NCBI GenBank assembly: GCA_016784265.1
Contig: JADHUZ010000098.1
Span: 1 to 5,778, forward strand
Direction of reading: 5' to 3'
Source of the DNA: Fidelibacterota bacterium
GTDB taxonomy: Bacteria > Fidelibacterota > BS150m-G59
DNA length: 5,778 nucleotides
Positions 1 through 5,678 of this stretch are shown here, one piece after another. The notes below the pieces were generated by a model that worked only from the letters and a program-made list of their open reading frames with translations, ran no database searches and was not told where the DNA came from. Position 1 is the first letter of the stretch. Every line of letters starts with the position of its first letter. The position numbers were made by a program, and so were the translations under genes.

Positions 1-57
1 TTTTTGCATTTTAGAAAACAATATTGAGAAAGTAGCACTAAAATTGTTAAATTTGGC

Positions 58-64
58 GGGAGGT
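58..64 (+). promoter_or_regulatory. Shine-Dalgarno site that sets the lipoprotein start
   Basis: GGGAGGT lies three bases before the ATG at 68 and is a strong match to the anti-SD sequence. It favours the ATG at 68 over the in-frame TTG at 44. The reading frame is open back to the window edge, so the choice rests on this site and on the lipoprotein signal that starts at 68. Confidence 0.75.
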
Positions 65-67
65 AAT

Positions 68-754
68 ATGAAAAAACAAGTGATTCAAACCGTAATTTTC
101 GGTCTTATCTTAGTATTTGCGTTTTCGGGGTGCGCCACTTTCCGATCGGATATCGAGGGCGCATTTTCATCGGAAGCTGGAAAAAATTATGGCGCTGAAA
201 AAGTTAGTGTGCTGTTTGTAGCGCGTCATCTGCGGCAGGCAAAAGGCTTTGATGCGATTCCCAAATTGGAGAAAAAGTATCAAATTTTATCCGGATTTGG
301 CGATATTTTGCAAGATGCTACGCTGGAGTTTTCCAACCTTGAAAAATACGCTTCGTTCACCGAATTTTCGTCGGATATTTCGGAACCAGAACGAATGGCA
401 CTCAAAGATTCTCTGCTGGCAACCCACGATTTTTCTGTCGAAATCGAAATTCGGAAAGAATGGTCGTTTGCCAAGCATTTTTTGGGATCCATTGTCTCCG
501 CCGTTGGTGCGCTTATCCCAATCGCTTATTCAAAAGATTTTTCGATGACAGCGGATGTTTTTGATTCGGAAGGGAAATTGATTAAAAGTTACAGCAGAAG
601 TGCAACCGCCACAAAATGGGTCGAAGCATTGCTTTTGCCGATTTATCCGTTTCACACAGAGCGGCGCAAAACCGAAGAAATTTATGTGGAAATTCTGCAC
701 GATATTTTTCGGCAGATTGAAGCAGAAAAAATTCTAACCAAAGAGGAAAATTAA
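68..754 (+). CDS. Putative lipoprotein of unknown function
   Basis: The 228-residue product begins with a basic N-terminus (MKK), a hydrophobic stretch at about residues 5-19, and a lipobox ending F-S-G-C with the lipidated cysteine at C22. It is therefore expected to be a signal peptidase II substrate anchored to a membrane on the periplasmic side. A second moderately hydrophobic stretch lies near residues 138-156 (Gly/Ala/Ile-rich). The C-terminal 40 residues are charged and probably helical. I recognise no family or catalytic motif. The start is the ATG at 68, chosen for its strong SD and the signal sequence. The stop is one base before the ATG of the next gene, so the two are almost certainly co-transcribed and perhaps translationally coupled. 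The lipoprotein assignment is seen directly; any role beyond the envelope would be guesswork. Confidence 0.8.
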   Translation: MKKQVIQTVIFGLILVFAFSGCATFRSDIEGAFSSEAGKNYGAEKVSVLFVARHLRQAKGFDAIPKLEKKYQILSGFGDILQDATLEFSNLEKYASFTEFSSDISEPERMALKDSLLATHDFSVEIEIRKEWSFAKHFLGSIVSAVGALIPIAYSKDFSMTADVFDSEGKLIKSYSRSATATKWVEALLLPIYPFHTERRKTEEIYVEILHDIFRQIEAEKILTKEEN

Positions 755-755
755 G

Positions 756-1151
756 ATGTTTATCACATTATTGTGCGTTACTTTTGTAATTGCATTGCTC
801 GTTTCATTTGTGGTTTCGAGAGTTTTTTCGGTGCCAATTTCAAATATACTTTCGCGCATTATTTCGGATGCAATCAGCGTCGCGTGGGTTCGATATTTGC
901 AATTTGCAATTTATGTTGTCGGAATTTCTTCTGGCGTTCGGATTTGGGATTTGGAAAAATACATCAGTCCGTCGAAAAACTCTGAAATTCTTGTTCTTAA
1001 CTTAAATCGCTGGATTCTGGAAATTTATCGCACGATTATCGGCTCTTTGATTGGACTCGCTTGGATGCTTTTGGTGTTTTTTATGTTCGCGCTAATCGCC
1101 TATGTTATTGTGCGGATTTCTGCAAATCGGGTGCGCCAAGATGGCAAATAG
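756..1151 (+). CDS. Small integral membrane protein, unknown function
   Basis: This 131-residue protein has three likely membrane segments, at about residues 2-23, 45-62 and 93-119. A polar stretch near 63-85 (E, K, S, N-rich) separates the second and third. The basic C-terminus (R-x-x-A-N-R-V-R-Q-D-G-K) suggests a cytoplasmic tail. The ATG has an AAGAGG SD about nine bases upstream, inside the 3' end of the lipoprotein gene. The last 11 bases overlap the start of the ATP-cone kinase gene in another frame. I recognise no conserved family. Position between a lipoprotein and a cytoplasmic kinase-like gene suggests co-expression but does not reveal a job. Confidence 0.75.
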   Translation: MFITLLCVTFVIALLVSFVVSRVFSVPISNILSRIISDAISVAWVRYLQFAIYVVGISSGVRIWDLEKYISPSKNSEILVLNLNRWILEIYRTIIGSLIGLAWMLLVFFMFALIAYVIVRISANRVRQDGK

Positions 1152-2478
1152 ACAAATTGTAAAACGCAACGGAAGCATTGTTTCGTTTGATAGAGAAAAA
1201 ATCACCGAGGGAATCTATCGTGCGGCGGCTTCTGTCGGTGGGCACAACCGCTCAATCAGCGAAAGCCTTACAGATGAAATTTTCCAAGTCATCGAAGAAA
1301 CATTCTCGCCTAATCGCGAACTACGCGTTGATGAAATTCAAGAAATCACGGAAAAAGTGTTAATTGAACGCGGTCACGCAAAAACCGCGAAAGCCTATAT
1401 TTTGTATCGAGATTATCGCCGACGCGAACGCGAACAAAGAATCGCTGGACGCGCAAAAGACGCACCGCTTCCATGGCAGACGATGTGGGAAGCGCTCGCA
1501 TGGAATCTCGAGCACGGCTGTGAATCGTTTGAAAAATTAAATCAAATTATCCGCACAGGACGCTTGCCGTGGCTCGTTCGAGAATCAGATAAACGATACA
1601 ACGAGGGCATTTTACACGCCGCGGATCTCATTCTATCCAAAACAGGAAAAATCAAATTGATTATCATCGCAGGACCTTCCTCTTCCGGGAAAACAACTAC
1701 GACAGCCAAACTGACGCAACGATTGCATCAGCACGGCGTGGATGCGGTGTTGCTAAATCTCGATCATTATTTTTTCAATTTGGAAATTCACCCGAAAGAT
1801 GAATTCGGCGATTACGATTTTGAAACGCCCGAAGCGCTGGATTTGCCACTCATCAACGAACATCTGGAAAAATTAGTCAACGGCGAGCCTGTCCAAATGC
1901 CACAATATGATTTCAAAACCGGCAAACGATCTACGGAAACGAAAACCATGTCAGTCAAGCCAAATCAAGTTATTTTGATTGACACATTGCACGGTTTGTA
2001 TGAGCCGCTGACGCAAAGCATCTCAAACGATCGAAAATTCAAAGTTTATATCGAACCCATATCGCAAATCAAAAATAATCACGGAAGATTCGTGCGTTGG
2101 ACGGATATCCGAATGTTGCGACGGATGATTCGTGATAATTTGTATCGCGGCTACAACCCGGAGCAAACAATCGGTCACTGGCACTATGTCCGTCGTAGCG
2201 AGCAAAAACATATTATTCCGTTCCTCCGCAGCGCGGATATCGTTTTGAATGGCGCACTGCCATACGAATTTCCATATTTGAAAAAATACGCGTTTGATTA
2301 TTTCCCGAACACGATTGAACAATGGAAAAATAATTACAAGCGTCAAGATGGATACAAGCGCGCCGTTCGTGTTTTTGATATGTTGGGACAAATTGAATCC
2401 TTTGAAGATGAATCTATCATTCCCGATGATTCTCTGATTCGCGAATTTATCGGCGGAAGTGTTTACAAATTACATTAG
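1141..2478 (+). CDS. ATP-cone / uridine kinase-like nucleoside kinase
   Basis: A 445-residue cytoplasmic protein with two parts. Residues 3 to about 95 form an ATP-cone, the nucleotide-binding regulatory domain best known from ribonucleotide reductases and NrdR: it opens with I-V-K-R-N-G-S and ends with AKAYILYRDYRRRE. Residues 174 to about 370 form a P-loop kinase of the uridine kinase/phosphoribulokinase family: Walker A GPSSSGKT at 178-185, a D-H-Y element at 208-210 where uridine kinases carry D-x-F/Y-Y, YDFKTGKR at 256-263, HGL at 284-286, and an Arg-rich DIRMLRRMIRD helix at 322-332. The expected reaction is ATP-dependent phosphorylation of a nucleoside or similar small molecule; the true substrate is not evident. 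The TGS domain found in some relatives is absent. I chose ATG 1141 because the ATP-cone starts there; it overlaps the upstream gene by 11 bases and has no clear SD, suggesting coupled translation. Confidence 0.85.
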   Translation: MANRQIVKRNGSIVSFDREKITEGIYRAAASVGGHNRSISESLTDEIFQVIEETFSPNRELRVDEIQEITEKVLIERGHAKTAKAYILYRDYRRREREQRIAGRAKDAPLPWQTMWEALAWNLEHGCESFEKLNQIIRTGRLPWLVRESDKRYNEGILHAADLILSKTGKIKLIIIAGPSSSGKTTTTAKLTQRLHQHGVDAVLLNLDHYFFNLEIHPKDEFGDYDFETPEALDLPLINEHLEKLVNGEPVQMPQYDFKTGKRSTETKTMSVKPNQVILIDTLHGLYEPLTQSISNDRKFKVYIEPISQIKNNHGRFVRWTDIRMLRRMIRDNLYRGYNPEQTIGHWHYVRRSEQKHIIPFLRSADIVLNGALPYEFPYLKKYAFDYFPNTIEQWKNNYKRQDGYKRAVRVFDMLGQIESFEDESIIPDDSLIREFIGGSVYKLH

Positions 2479-2516
2479 AAGTTTGCGATTCTATGGGGAT
2501 TTTGAATATCAATTAT

Positions 2517-2544
2517 AAATTGCAAATCATAAATCATAAATGAT
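2517..2544. repeat. Four-unit A/T-rich heptamer tandem repeat
   Basis: Four adjacent 7-base units are visible: AAATTGC, AAATCAT, AAATCAT and AAATGAT. The last unit contains the ATG (2540) of the downstream transglutaminase-like gene. It fills much of the 61-base gap after the kinase gene, and no SD is visible in it. It may be a simple slippage tract or one copy of a dispersed short repeat; one window cannot tell. Confidence 0.6.
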
Positions 2545-3259
2545 AACCAATCTTTTTCAAATTTTGGAAGAGTACAATCGCGGATTGATTGGCGTTCCCA
2601 AATCCGATCTTGATAAAACTGCATGCTTGCAGGACGATGCAATTTTCGATCACGAGGATGATAAAATTTGTTCGCTGGCAGAAAAATTGACAAAAAATCA
2701 AACTGGTGATTGGTCCAAAGCCACAGTTTTATTCAATTTTGTGCGAGATACAATTGCGTATGATTTTGCGCCGAAAGTTGACAGTCTGCGTGATTTGTCT
2801 GCATCCGTAATCTCGGGAAAAACGGCCGGATTTTGCCACCAGAAATCTATTCTACTGGCGTCGCTACTTCGTGCGATTGGAATTCCAGCCGCGCTTACTT
2901 TTCAGACCATTGTTGATCATGCACTTCTGCGCTCGCGATTTCGTGATCTTCAGAATAATGGCACGCTGCATTTTCATGGATTGGTTTGCGCATTTTTAGA
3001 AGGCGATTGGTTCCGAATTGACGCAACGCTCGATTCCGCTTTGTGCAACGCCAGAGGCTATCAAATTACAAAAATCACACCCAAGCAGGAAACGCTCTTG
3101 CCGAAAACAACGAAAAATGGCAAGCAACATTTTACGATTACGGAAGAAAAAGGATATTTTGAATCGTATCCGAAACTGCTGTTTGATTTGTTTTTAAAGC
3201 ACGCCGATGGCTGGGCACTTTGGCGAAAATTCGTCAAAAAAGAAGATATTTCAATGTAG
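2540..3259 (+). CDS. Transglutaminase-like cysteine protein
   Basis: A 239-residue protein with no signal peptide, so probably cytoplasmic. The core of the transglutaminase-like (papain-fold) superfamily is visible. A Cys nucleophile sits in G-F-C-H-Q-K-S at C99, at the start of a helix (ILLASLLRAIGIPA) typical of these proteins. A His lies in H-F-H-G-L-V (H146, or less likely H144), and an Asp follows in W-F-R-I-D-A-T at D161. This order and spacing match the usual C...H...D triad. Bacterial members are often peptidases or amidases, but the substrate cannot be read from sequence. The preceding helix (VLFNFVRDTIAYDF, from residue 63) matches the usual entry to the domain. No SD is seen; the ATG lies inside the heptamer repeat. 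The stop is one base before the DUF2141 gene. Confidence 0.8.
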   Translation: MITNLFQILEEYNRGLIGVPKSDLDKTACLQDDAIFDHEDDKICSLAEKLTKNQTGDWSKATVLFNFVRDTIAYDFAPKVDSLRDLSASVISGKTAGFCHQKSILLASLLRAIGIPAALTFQTIVDHALLRSRFRDLQNNGTLHFHGLVCAFLEGDWFRIDATLDSALCNARGYQITKITPKQETLLPKTTKNGKQHFTITEEKGYFESYPKLLFDLFLKHADGWALWRKFVKKEDISM

Positions 3260-3260
3260 C

Positions 3261-3680
3261 ATGAAATACCGTTTTGTTATTTCAACCGTCGTCGCTTCGT
3301 TGCTTTTCACTGCAGAAATCACAGTCAAAGTCAGCGGCTTTGAAAACCAAATAGGGCAAGCCATCATTGTTCTTTACAATTCAAATGACGATTTTCCAAC
3401 AATTGAAAACGCATTCAAAGCAAAGACGTTACCAATTGGAGACGAAATAGCATTTTCTTTTGCCGACATTCCCGAGGGCGTTTATTGTATCGCTGTTTAT
3501 CATGACGAAAACAAAAACGGAACGCTCGATATGGCATGGTTTCCAATTCCGCATCCCAAAGAAGGATTTGCGCTTTCTAACAACGCTACGAAAAAATATC
3601 TTCCGCCAAGTTTCAGGAAAGCATCTTTTGGAGTTAAAACAGAAGATAATCTTGTTTTTGAATTAAAAATCGTTTATTAA
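3261..3680 (+). CDS. DUF2141 family exported protein
   Basis: A 139-residue protein starting at the ATG one base after the preceding stop codon, without an SD of its own, so translation is likely coupled. An N-terminal basic and hydrophobic segment (residues 1-18) looks like a Sec signal peptide; cleavage near A18 would leave a mature domain starting E-I-T-V-K-V. The DUF2141 signature is clear: a beta-strand start with Q-A-I-I-V-L-Y-N, then PEGVYCIAVYHDENKNGTLD at 71-90, then P-K-E-G-F-A-L-S-N-N at 99-108 and a P-x-F-x-x-A-x-F element near 116-123. The D-x-N-x-N-G segment looks like a cation-binding turn but lacks the final Glu of an EF-hand. The family is common in FCB-group bacteria and its function is unknown. 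A longer in-frame start at 3207 would remove the signal peptide and is rejected. Confidence 0.82.
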   Translation: MKYRFVISTVVASLLFTAEITVKVSGFENQIGQAIIVLYNSNDDFPTIENAFKAKTLPIGDEIAFSFADIPEGVYCIAVYHDENKNGTLDMAWFPIPHPKEGFALSNNATKKYLPPSFRKASFGVKTEDNLVFELKIVY

Positions 3681-3692
3681 TTTAAATTTTTC

Positions 3693-3722
3693 GGGAATAA
3701 ATTTCACATTTGAACTGTCTTA
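3693..3722 (+). promoter_or_regulatory. Candidate ECF-type promoter
   Basis: In the 62-base gap before the sigma gene, GGAATAA (3694-3700, inside GGGAATAA) is followed after 17 bases by TCTTA (3718-3722). This resembles ECF promoters of the GGAACTT / TCTGA kind, where spacing is about 16. A transcript starting near 3728 would leave a short leader carrying the SD before the TTG start. The match is by eye and the region is A/T-rich, so this is a moderate call. If right, the sigma factor probably drives its own operon. Confidence 0.45.
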
Positions 3723-3730
3723 TTTATTGA

Positions 3731-3736
3731 AAAGGC
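3731..3736 (+). promoter_or_regulatory. Ribosome binding site for a TTG start
   Basis: AAAGGC sits six bases before the TTG at 3743. No ATG or GTG is available in this frame before the conserved sigma region 2 sequence, so this weak SD supports the unusual start. Confidence 0.5.
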
Positions 3737-3742
3737 GAATAT

Positions 3743-4285
3743 TTGAATTTTACAAAATGGATAGAATCAGCGAAAAATGGCGATCATGTTGCGTTTCGTC
3801 AATTAGTGCGGGCGCTGGAGACAAAAGTTGCAACAACGGTTGTCGGGATGCTTGGTAATTGTCCCGAAGCCGACGATGTTGGACAAGAGGTGTTTTTAAG
3901 ATTTTATCGCGCGCTTGGGAAAATTCGTGACCCGGAAAAATGCGAACATTTTATAGTGAAAATCGCGATAAATTTATCGCTGACTGAATTGAAAAAACGC
4001 AAACGGCGATTTAAATTTTTTCAGAGCAATGTGCAAGAGGAAGATTTTAGACAGGAAACAGACGAAATTGAAACACAGGAAAAGACAGAAATGGTGCAGA
4101 AAGCGATACAAAAATTAGAGACAAAATTTCGGGCGGTTGTTGTTCTCAGAATGTTAGATGGCTATTCTGTAAAAGAAACGGCGGAAATTCTGAGAATTCC
4201 GGAAGGAACGGTGCTTTCGCGACTTTCGCGGGGACAAAATAAATTAAGGATAATTCTCGAACCGTTGATGGGAGTGAAATGGTGA
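3743..4285 (+). CDS. ECF-family RNA polymerase sigma factor
   Basis: A 180-residue protein of usual ECF size that redirects RNA polymerase to a specific promoter set. Region 2 spans about residues 14-90: G-D-H-V-A-F-R-Q-L-V at 13-22, the core-binding ADDVGQEVFLRFYRAL at 43-58, then a basic promoter-contacting helix ending KKRKRR at 84-89. An acidic linker (about 98-115) leads to region 4 at about 117-170, with the helix-turn-helix around YSVKETAEILRIPEGTVLSR (141-160). The start is TTG, forced by the lack of ATG/GTG upstream of region 2 and supported by a weak SD. The gene overlaps the next one by seven bases, the usual arrangement for a sigma and its anti-sigma. The family assignment is firm. 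The ECF subgroup is not assigned, but neighbours suggest control by a transmembrane anti-sigma of CnrY type. Confidence 0.93.
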   Translation: MNFTKWIESAKNGDHVAFRQLVRALETKVATTVVGMLGNCPEADDVGQEVFLRFYRALGKIRDPEKCEHFIVKIAINLSLTELKKRKRRFKFFQSNVQEEDFRQETDEIETQEKTEMVQKAIQKLETKFRAVVVLRMLDGYSVKETAEILRIPEGTVLSRLSRGQNKLRIILEPLMGVKW

Positions 4286-4548
4286 AAAACGATTTACAAA
4301 ATCTTGTGGATTGTGCAAAATCCGCGAGTTTTTCGGAGGGATTTGAAGAGCGCGTCATGCAAAGAATCCAGAACGAAACATGGCATAATTCATTGACAAT
4401 AGTTTTTCGTCCGCTTGGGATTGCGGCGGCTTTTGCAATTATTACCATTTTGGTTTGGCAAATTGGCATCTCGGGCGCAGATAGTTTTCGAGATTTAATC
4501 GGGGTGCCGGAAATGACCATAGAAAATATCGCATATTGGGGGAAATGA
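4279..4548 (+). CDS. Probable single-pass anti-sigma factor
   Basis: An 89-residue protein with a cytoplasmic-looking N-terminal half (1-43), one membrane helix at about 45-62 and a short outer tail (63-89). The F-S-E-G-F-E-E-R-V-M-Q-R-I stretch at 18-30 resembles the amphipathic helix seen in many short sigma-associated anti-sigma proteins. The zinc-binding H-x3-C-x2-C motif of ZAS anti-sigmas is absent. Size, topology and position recall CnrY, a short membrane anti-sigma that wraps its ECF sigma with a short N-terminal segment. It overlaps the sigma gene by seven bases; GGGAG lies four bases upstream of the ATG, and a GTG one codon later is equally possible. The next gene starts three bases after its stop. 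Similarity is by architecture only, so the anti-sigma role is inferred from context. Confidence 0.68.
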   Translation: MVKNDLQNLVDCAKSASFSEGFEERVMQRIQNETWHNSLTIVFRPLGIAAAFAIITILVWQIGISGADSFRDLIGVPEMTIENIAYWGK

Positions 4549-4551
4549 TTC

Positions 4552-5061
4552 ATGCAAAGCAAAACCAAATCAATAATTATTGTCGTGAGCACGCTCATTT
4601 TGGGCGTTATTTTGGGTGTATTAACAAGCGGAATGTTCATGCATCATCAACACGAACGATTAATTGGGATGAGGCACAAAGCAGGATTTGCTCGAGAATT
4701 TGAGCACATTGTAAATCCTGCTGATGAACAGCAATCAGAGAAAATCCGTGATATTTTGGACGATTTTCACCAAGAATTTCGCACACTTGGAGACGGGCAT
4801 TTTGAAGAAATCCAAATGTTGTTTGATTCACTAAAAAGCCGTTTGGAACCAACACTTTCCGAAGAACAAATAAAGCGTTTGAATCAACATCATGAAAAAA
4901 TGCGGTTTTGCAAAAAAGGAAAAATTTGCAAACCACCGAATCAATTTATGCGCCACAAACAGCCAATTTTTGAAAAATTTGATGCCGATGGAGATGGCGC
5001 GATTACAAAAAAAGAATTTGAAGATTTTCATAACCAAAAACAAAGAAAGGAAAGAAGATGA
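4552..5061 (+). CDS. Membrane-anchored Spy/CpxP/CnrX-like sensor with C-terminal EF-hand
   Basis: A 169-residue protein with an N-terminal membrane helix at about 7-28 and no obvious cleavage site, so probably an anchored periplasmic protein. Residues 45-118 look like the all-helical hairpin of the Spy/CpxP/ZraP/CnrX superfamily: a helix with EKIRDILDDFHQEFRTL at 63-79, a second around 84-98, and a degenerate LTxxQ motif, L-S-E-E-Q, at 102-106. Possible metal ligands cluster at both ends: H31, H32, H34 and M28, M30, then H113-x3-M117 and C120. A basic linker leads to an EF-hand: DADGDGAITKKE at 144-155, with D, D, D, T and E at the canonical calcium positions. SD GGGGGA lies eight bases upstream. 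The last four bases (ATGA) overlap the next start. A role sensing metal, calcium or misfolded protein and relaying to the anti-sigma is inferred. Confidence 0.75.
   Translation: MQSKTKSIIIVVSTLILGVILGVLTSGMFMHHQHERLIGMRHKAGFAREFEHIVNPADEQQSEKIRDILDDFHQEFRTLGDGHFEEIQMLFDSLKSRLEPTLSEEQIKRLNQHHEKMRFCKKGKICKPPNQFMRHKQPIFEKFDADGDGAITKKEFEDFHNQKQRKERR
4981..5016 (+). other. EF-hand calcium-binding loop (coding)
   Basis: The 12 codons encode D-A-D-G-D-G-A-I-T-K-K-E, a complete canonical loop: acidic at 1, 3 and 5, Gly at 6, Ile at 8, Glu at 12. Flanking residues (F-E-K-F before, F-E-D-F after) fit the entering and exiting helices. Only one EF-hand is present, so pairing would need dimerisation. Confidence 0.85.
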
Positions 5062-5597
5062 AGATAATCACAAAAATCGCATTATTTGCGATGGTTTTAA
5101 TGAGCGTCAATCTATTTGCACAGGGACATCACAAAATGATTGAAACGCTAGAAACAGAACTTGGTTTGAGCGCGGAACAGGTTGCGCAAATCCAAGCAAT
5201 CATGGAAGCAAACAAACCGGATTTTGCAAAAGACTGCGATAAGAAAGACGCACAAAACTGTCAGCAAAAACAGAAGCAATGCAAAAAAGGTGGGAAAAGG
5301 GGACATGGAATGCGTGGACACGGAGGCGAAATGTCTGAAGAAATGAAAGCCCATCGGGAAAAAATCCATGCTGAAATCGAAACCGTTCTCACGCCGACGC
5401 AAGTTACGGGATTTCGTGAATTCACTGAATCTCGTCAGGAGATGATGATGGAAAAGCATGGGAAAATGAACAAGTGTGAAAAAAAGAAAAAACACTACCG
5501 CCCAATGCACCATCCAAAGCATGCGATGATTTTGCATGCTGTAGTGCTGGTGACATTTGGAGCTGGTTTGTTTTATCTTGGAACAATCGCGAATTAA
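5058..5597 (+). CDS. Exported LTxxQ (Spy/CpxP-like) protein with C-terminal membrane helix
   Basis: A 179-residue protein with a Sec signal peptide at about 1-22 (M-K-I-I-T-K then a hydrophobic core ending L-F-A-Q-G). Two copies of the Spy/CpxP hallmark are present: L-S-A-E-Q at 37-41 and L-T-P-T-Q at 111-115, each leading into a helix. Between them lies a low-complexity basic segment (about 58-90) rich in Lys, Gln, Gly and His with Cys at 60, 68 and 75. After the second motif comes a Met/His/Lys-rich stretch (about 128-156, C140). A hydrophobic helix follows at about 157-176, which is unusual because Spy and CpxP are soluble. SD AAGGA lies six bases before the ATG, which overlaps the previous stop by four bases. 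Metal binding or envelope chaperoning is plausible from composition and family, not proven. It is the last gene before the terminator. Confidence 0.8.
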   Translation: MKIITKIALFAMVLMSVNLFAQGHHKMIETLETELGLSAEQVAQIQAIMEANKPDFAKDCDKKDAQNCQQKQKQCKKGGKRGHGMRGHGGEMSEEMKAHREKIHAEIETVLTPTQVTGFREFTESRQEMMMEKHGKMNKCEKKKKHYRPMHHPKHAMILHAVVLVTFGAGLFYLGTIAN

Positions 5598-5620
5598 AAT
5601 CGAAAATACAAGCACACGAT

Positions 5621-5656
5621 AAAAAGGGTGGAAAATTTTTCGCCCTTTTTTCTTTT
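5621..5656 (+). terminator. Rho-independent terminator, possibly bidirectional
   Basis: AAAAAGGGTG (5621-5630) pairs with CGCCCTTTTT (5641-5650) with one G-U wobble around a 10-base loop. A run of six T, a C and four T (5646-5656) follows. It lies 23 bases after the last stop of the sigma operon. The complementary strand also forms the stem with a short T run, so it may serve the convergent fragment too. Confidence 0.8.
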
Positions 5657-5678
5657 AACATAAAGAAAAGATATTAAA

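Noticed and set aside
24..52. Sigma-70-like boxes TTGAGA and TTAAAT 17 bases apart before the lipoprotein gene
   Set aside because: The implied transcript start near 59 would fall on the Shine-Dalgarno site and remove most of it; the -10 match is only four of six.
2..67. N-terminal extension of the lipoprotein, since its frame is open to the window edge
   Set aside because: A signal peptide with lipobox and a strong SD both mark the ATG at 68; an extension would bury the signal sequence.
1102..1140. Earlier start for the ATP-cone kinase
   Set aside because: The conserved ATP-cone begins right after the ATG at 1141, and the extra 13 residues show no resemblance to the domain.
2620..2633. Inverted repeat CTGCA/TGCAG with a four-base loop
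   Set aside because: Short, inside the transglutaminase-like coding region, and without context for a regulatory hairpin.
3501..3530. EF-hand-like D-x-N-x-N-G turn in the DUF2141 protein
   Set aside because: The twelfth position is not acidic, and this segment is the usual DUF2141 signature rather than an EF-hand.
5518..5540. Perfect 7-base inverted repeat AGCATGC-N9-GCATGCT
   Set aside because: It lies inside the coding sequence for the C-terminal end of the last operon gene, has no T-run and no sign of a second copy; chance in His/Met-rich codons is likely.
5148..5615. Long minus-strand open frame opposite the last operon gene
   Set aside because: It is Phe/His/Leu-rich in the way expected for the antisense of Lys/Met/Glu codons, has no SD, and opposes a well-supported gene.
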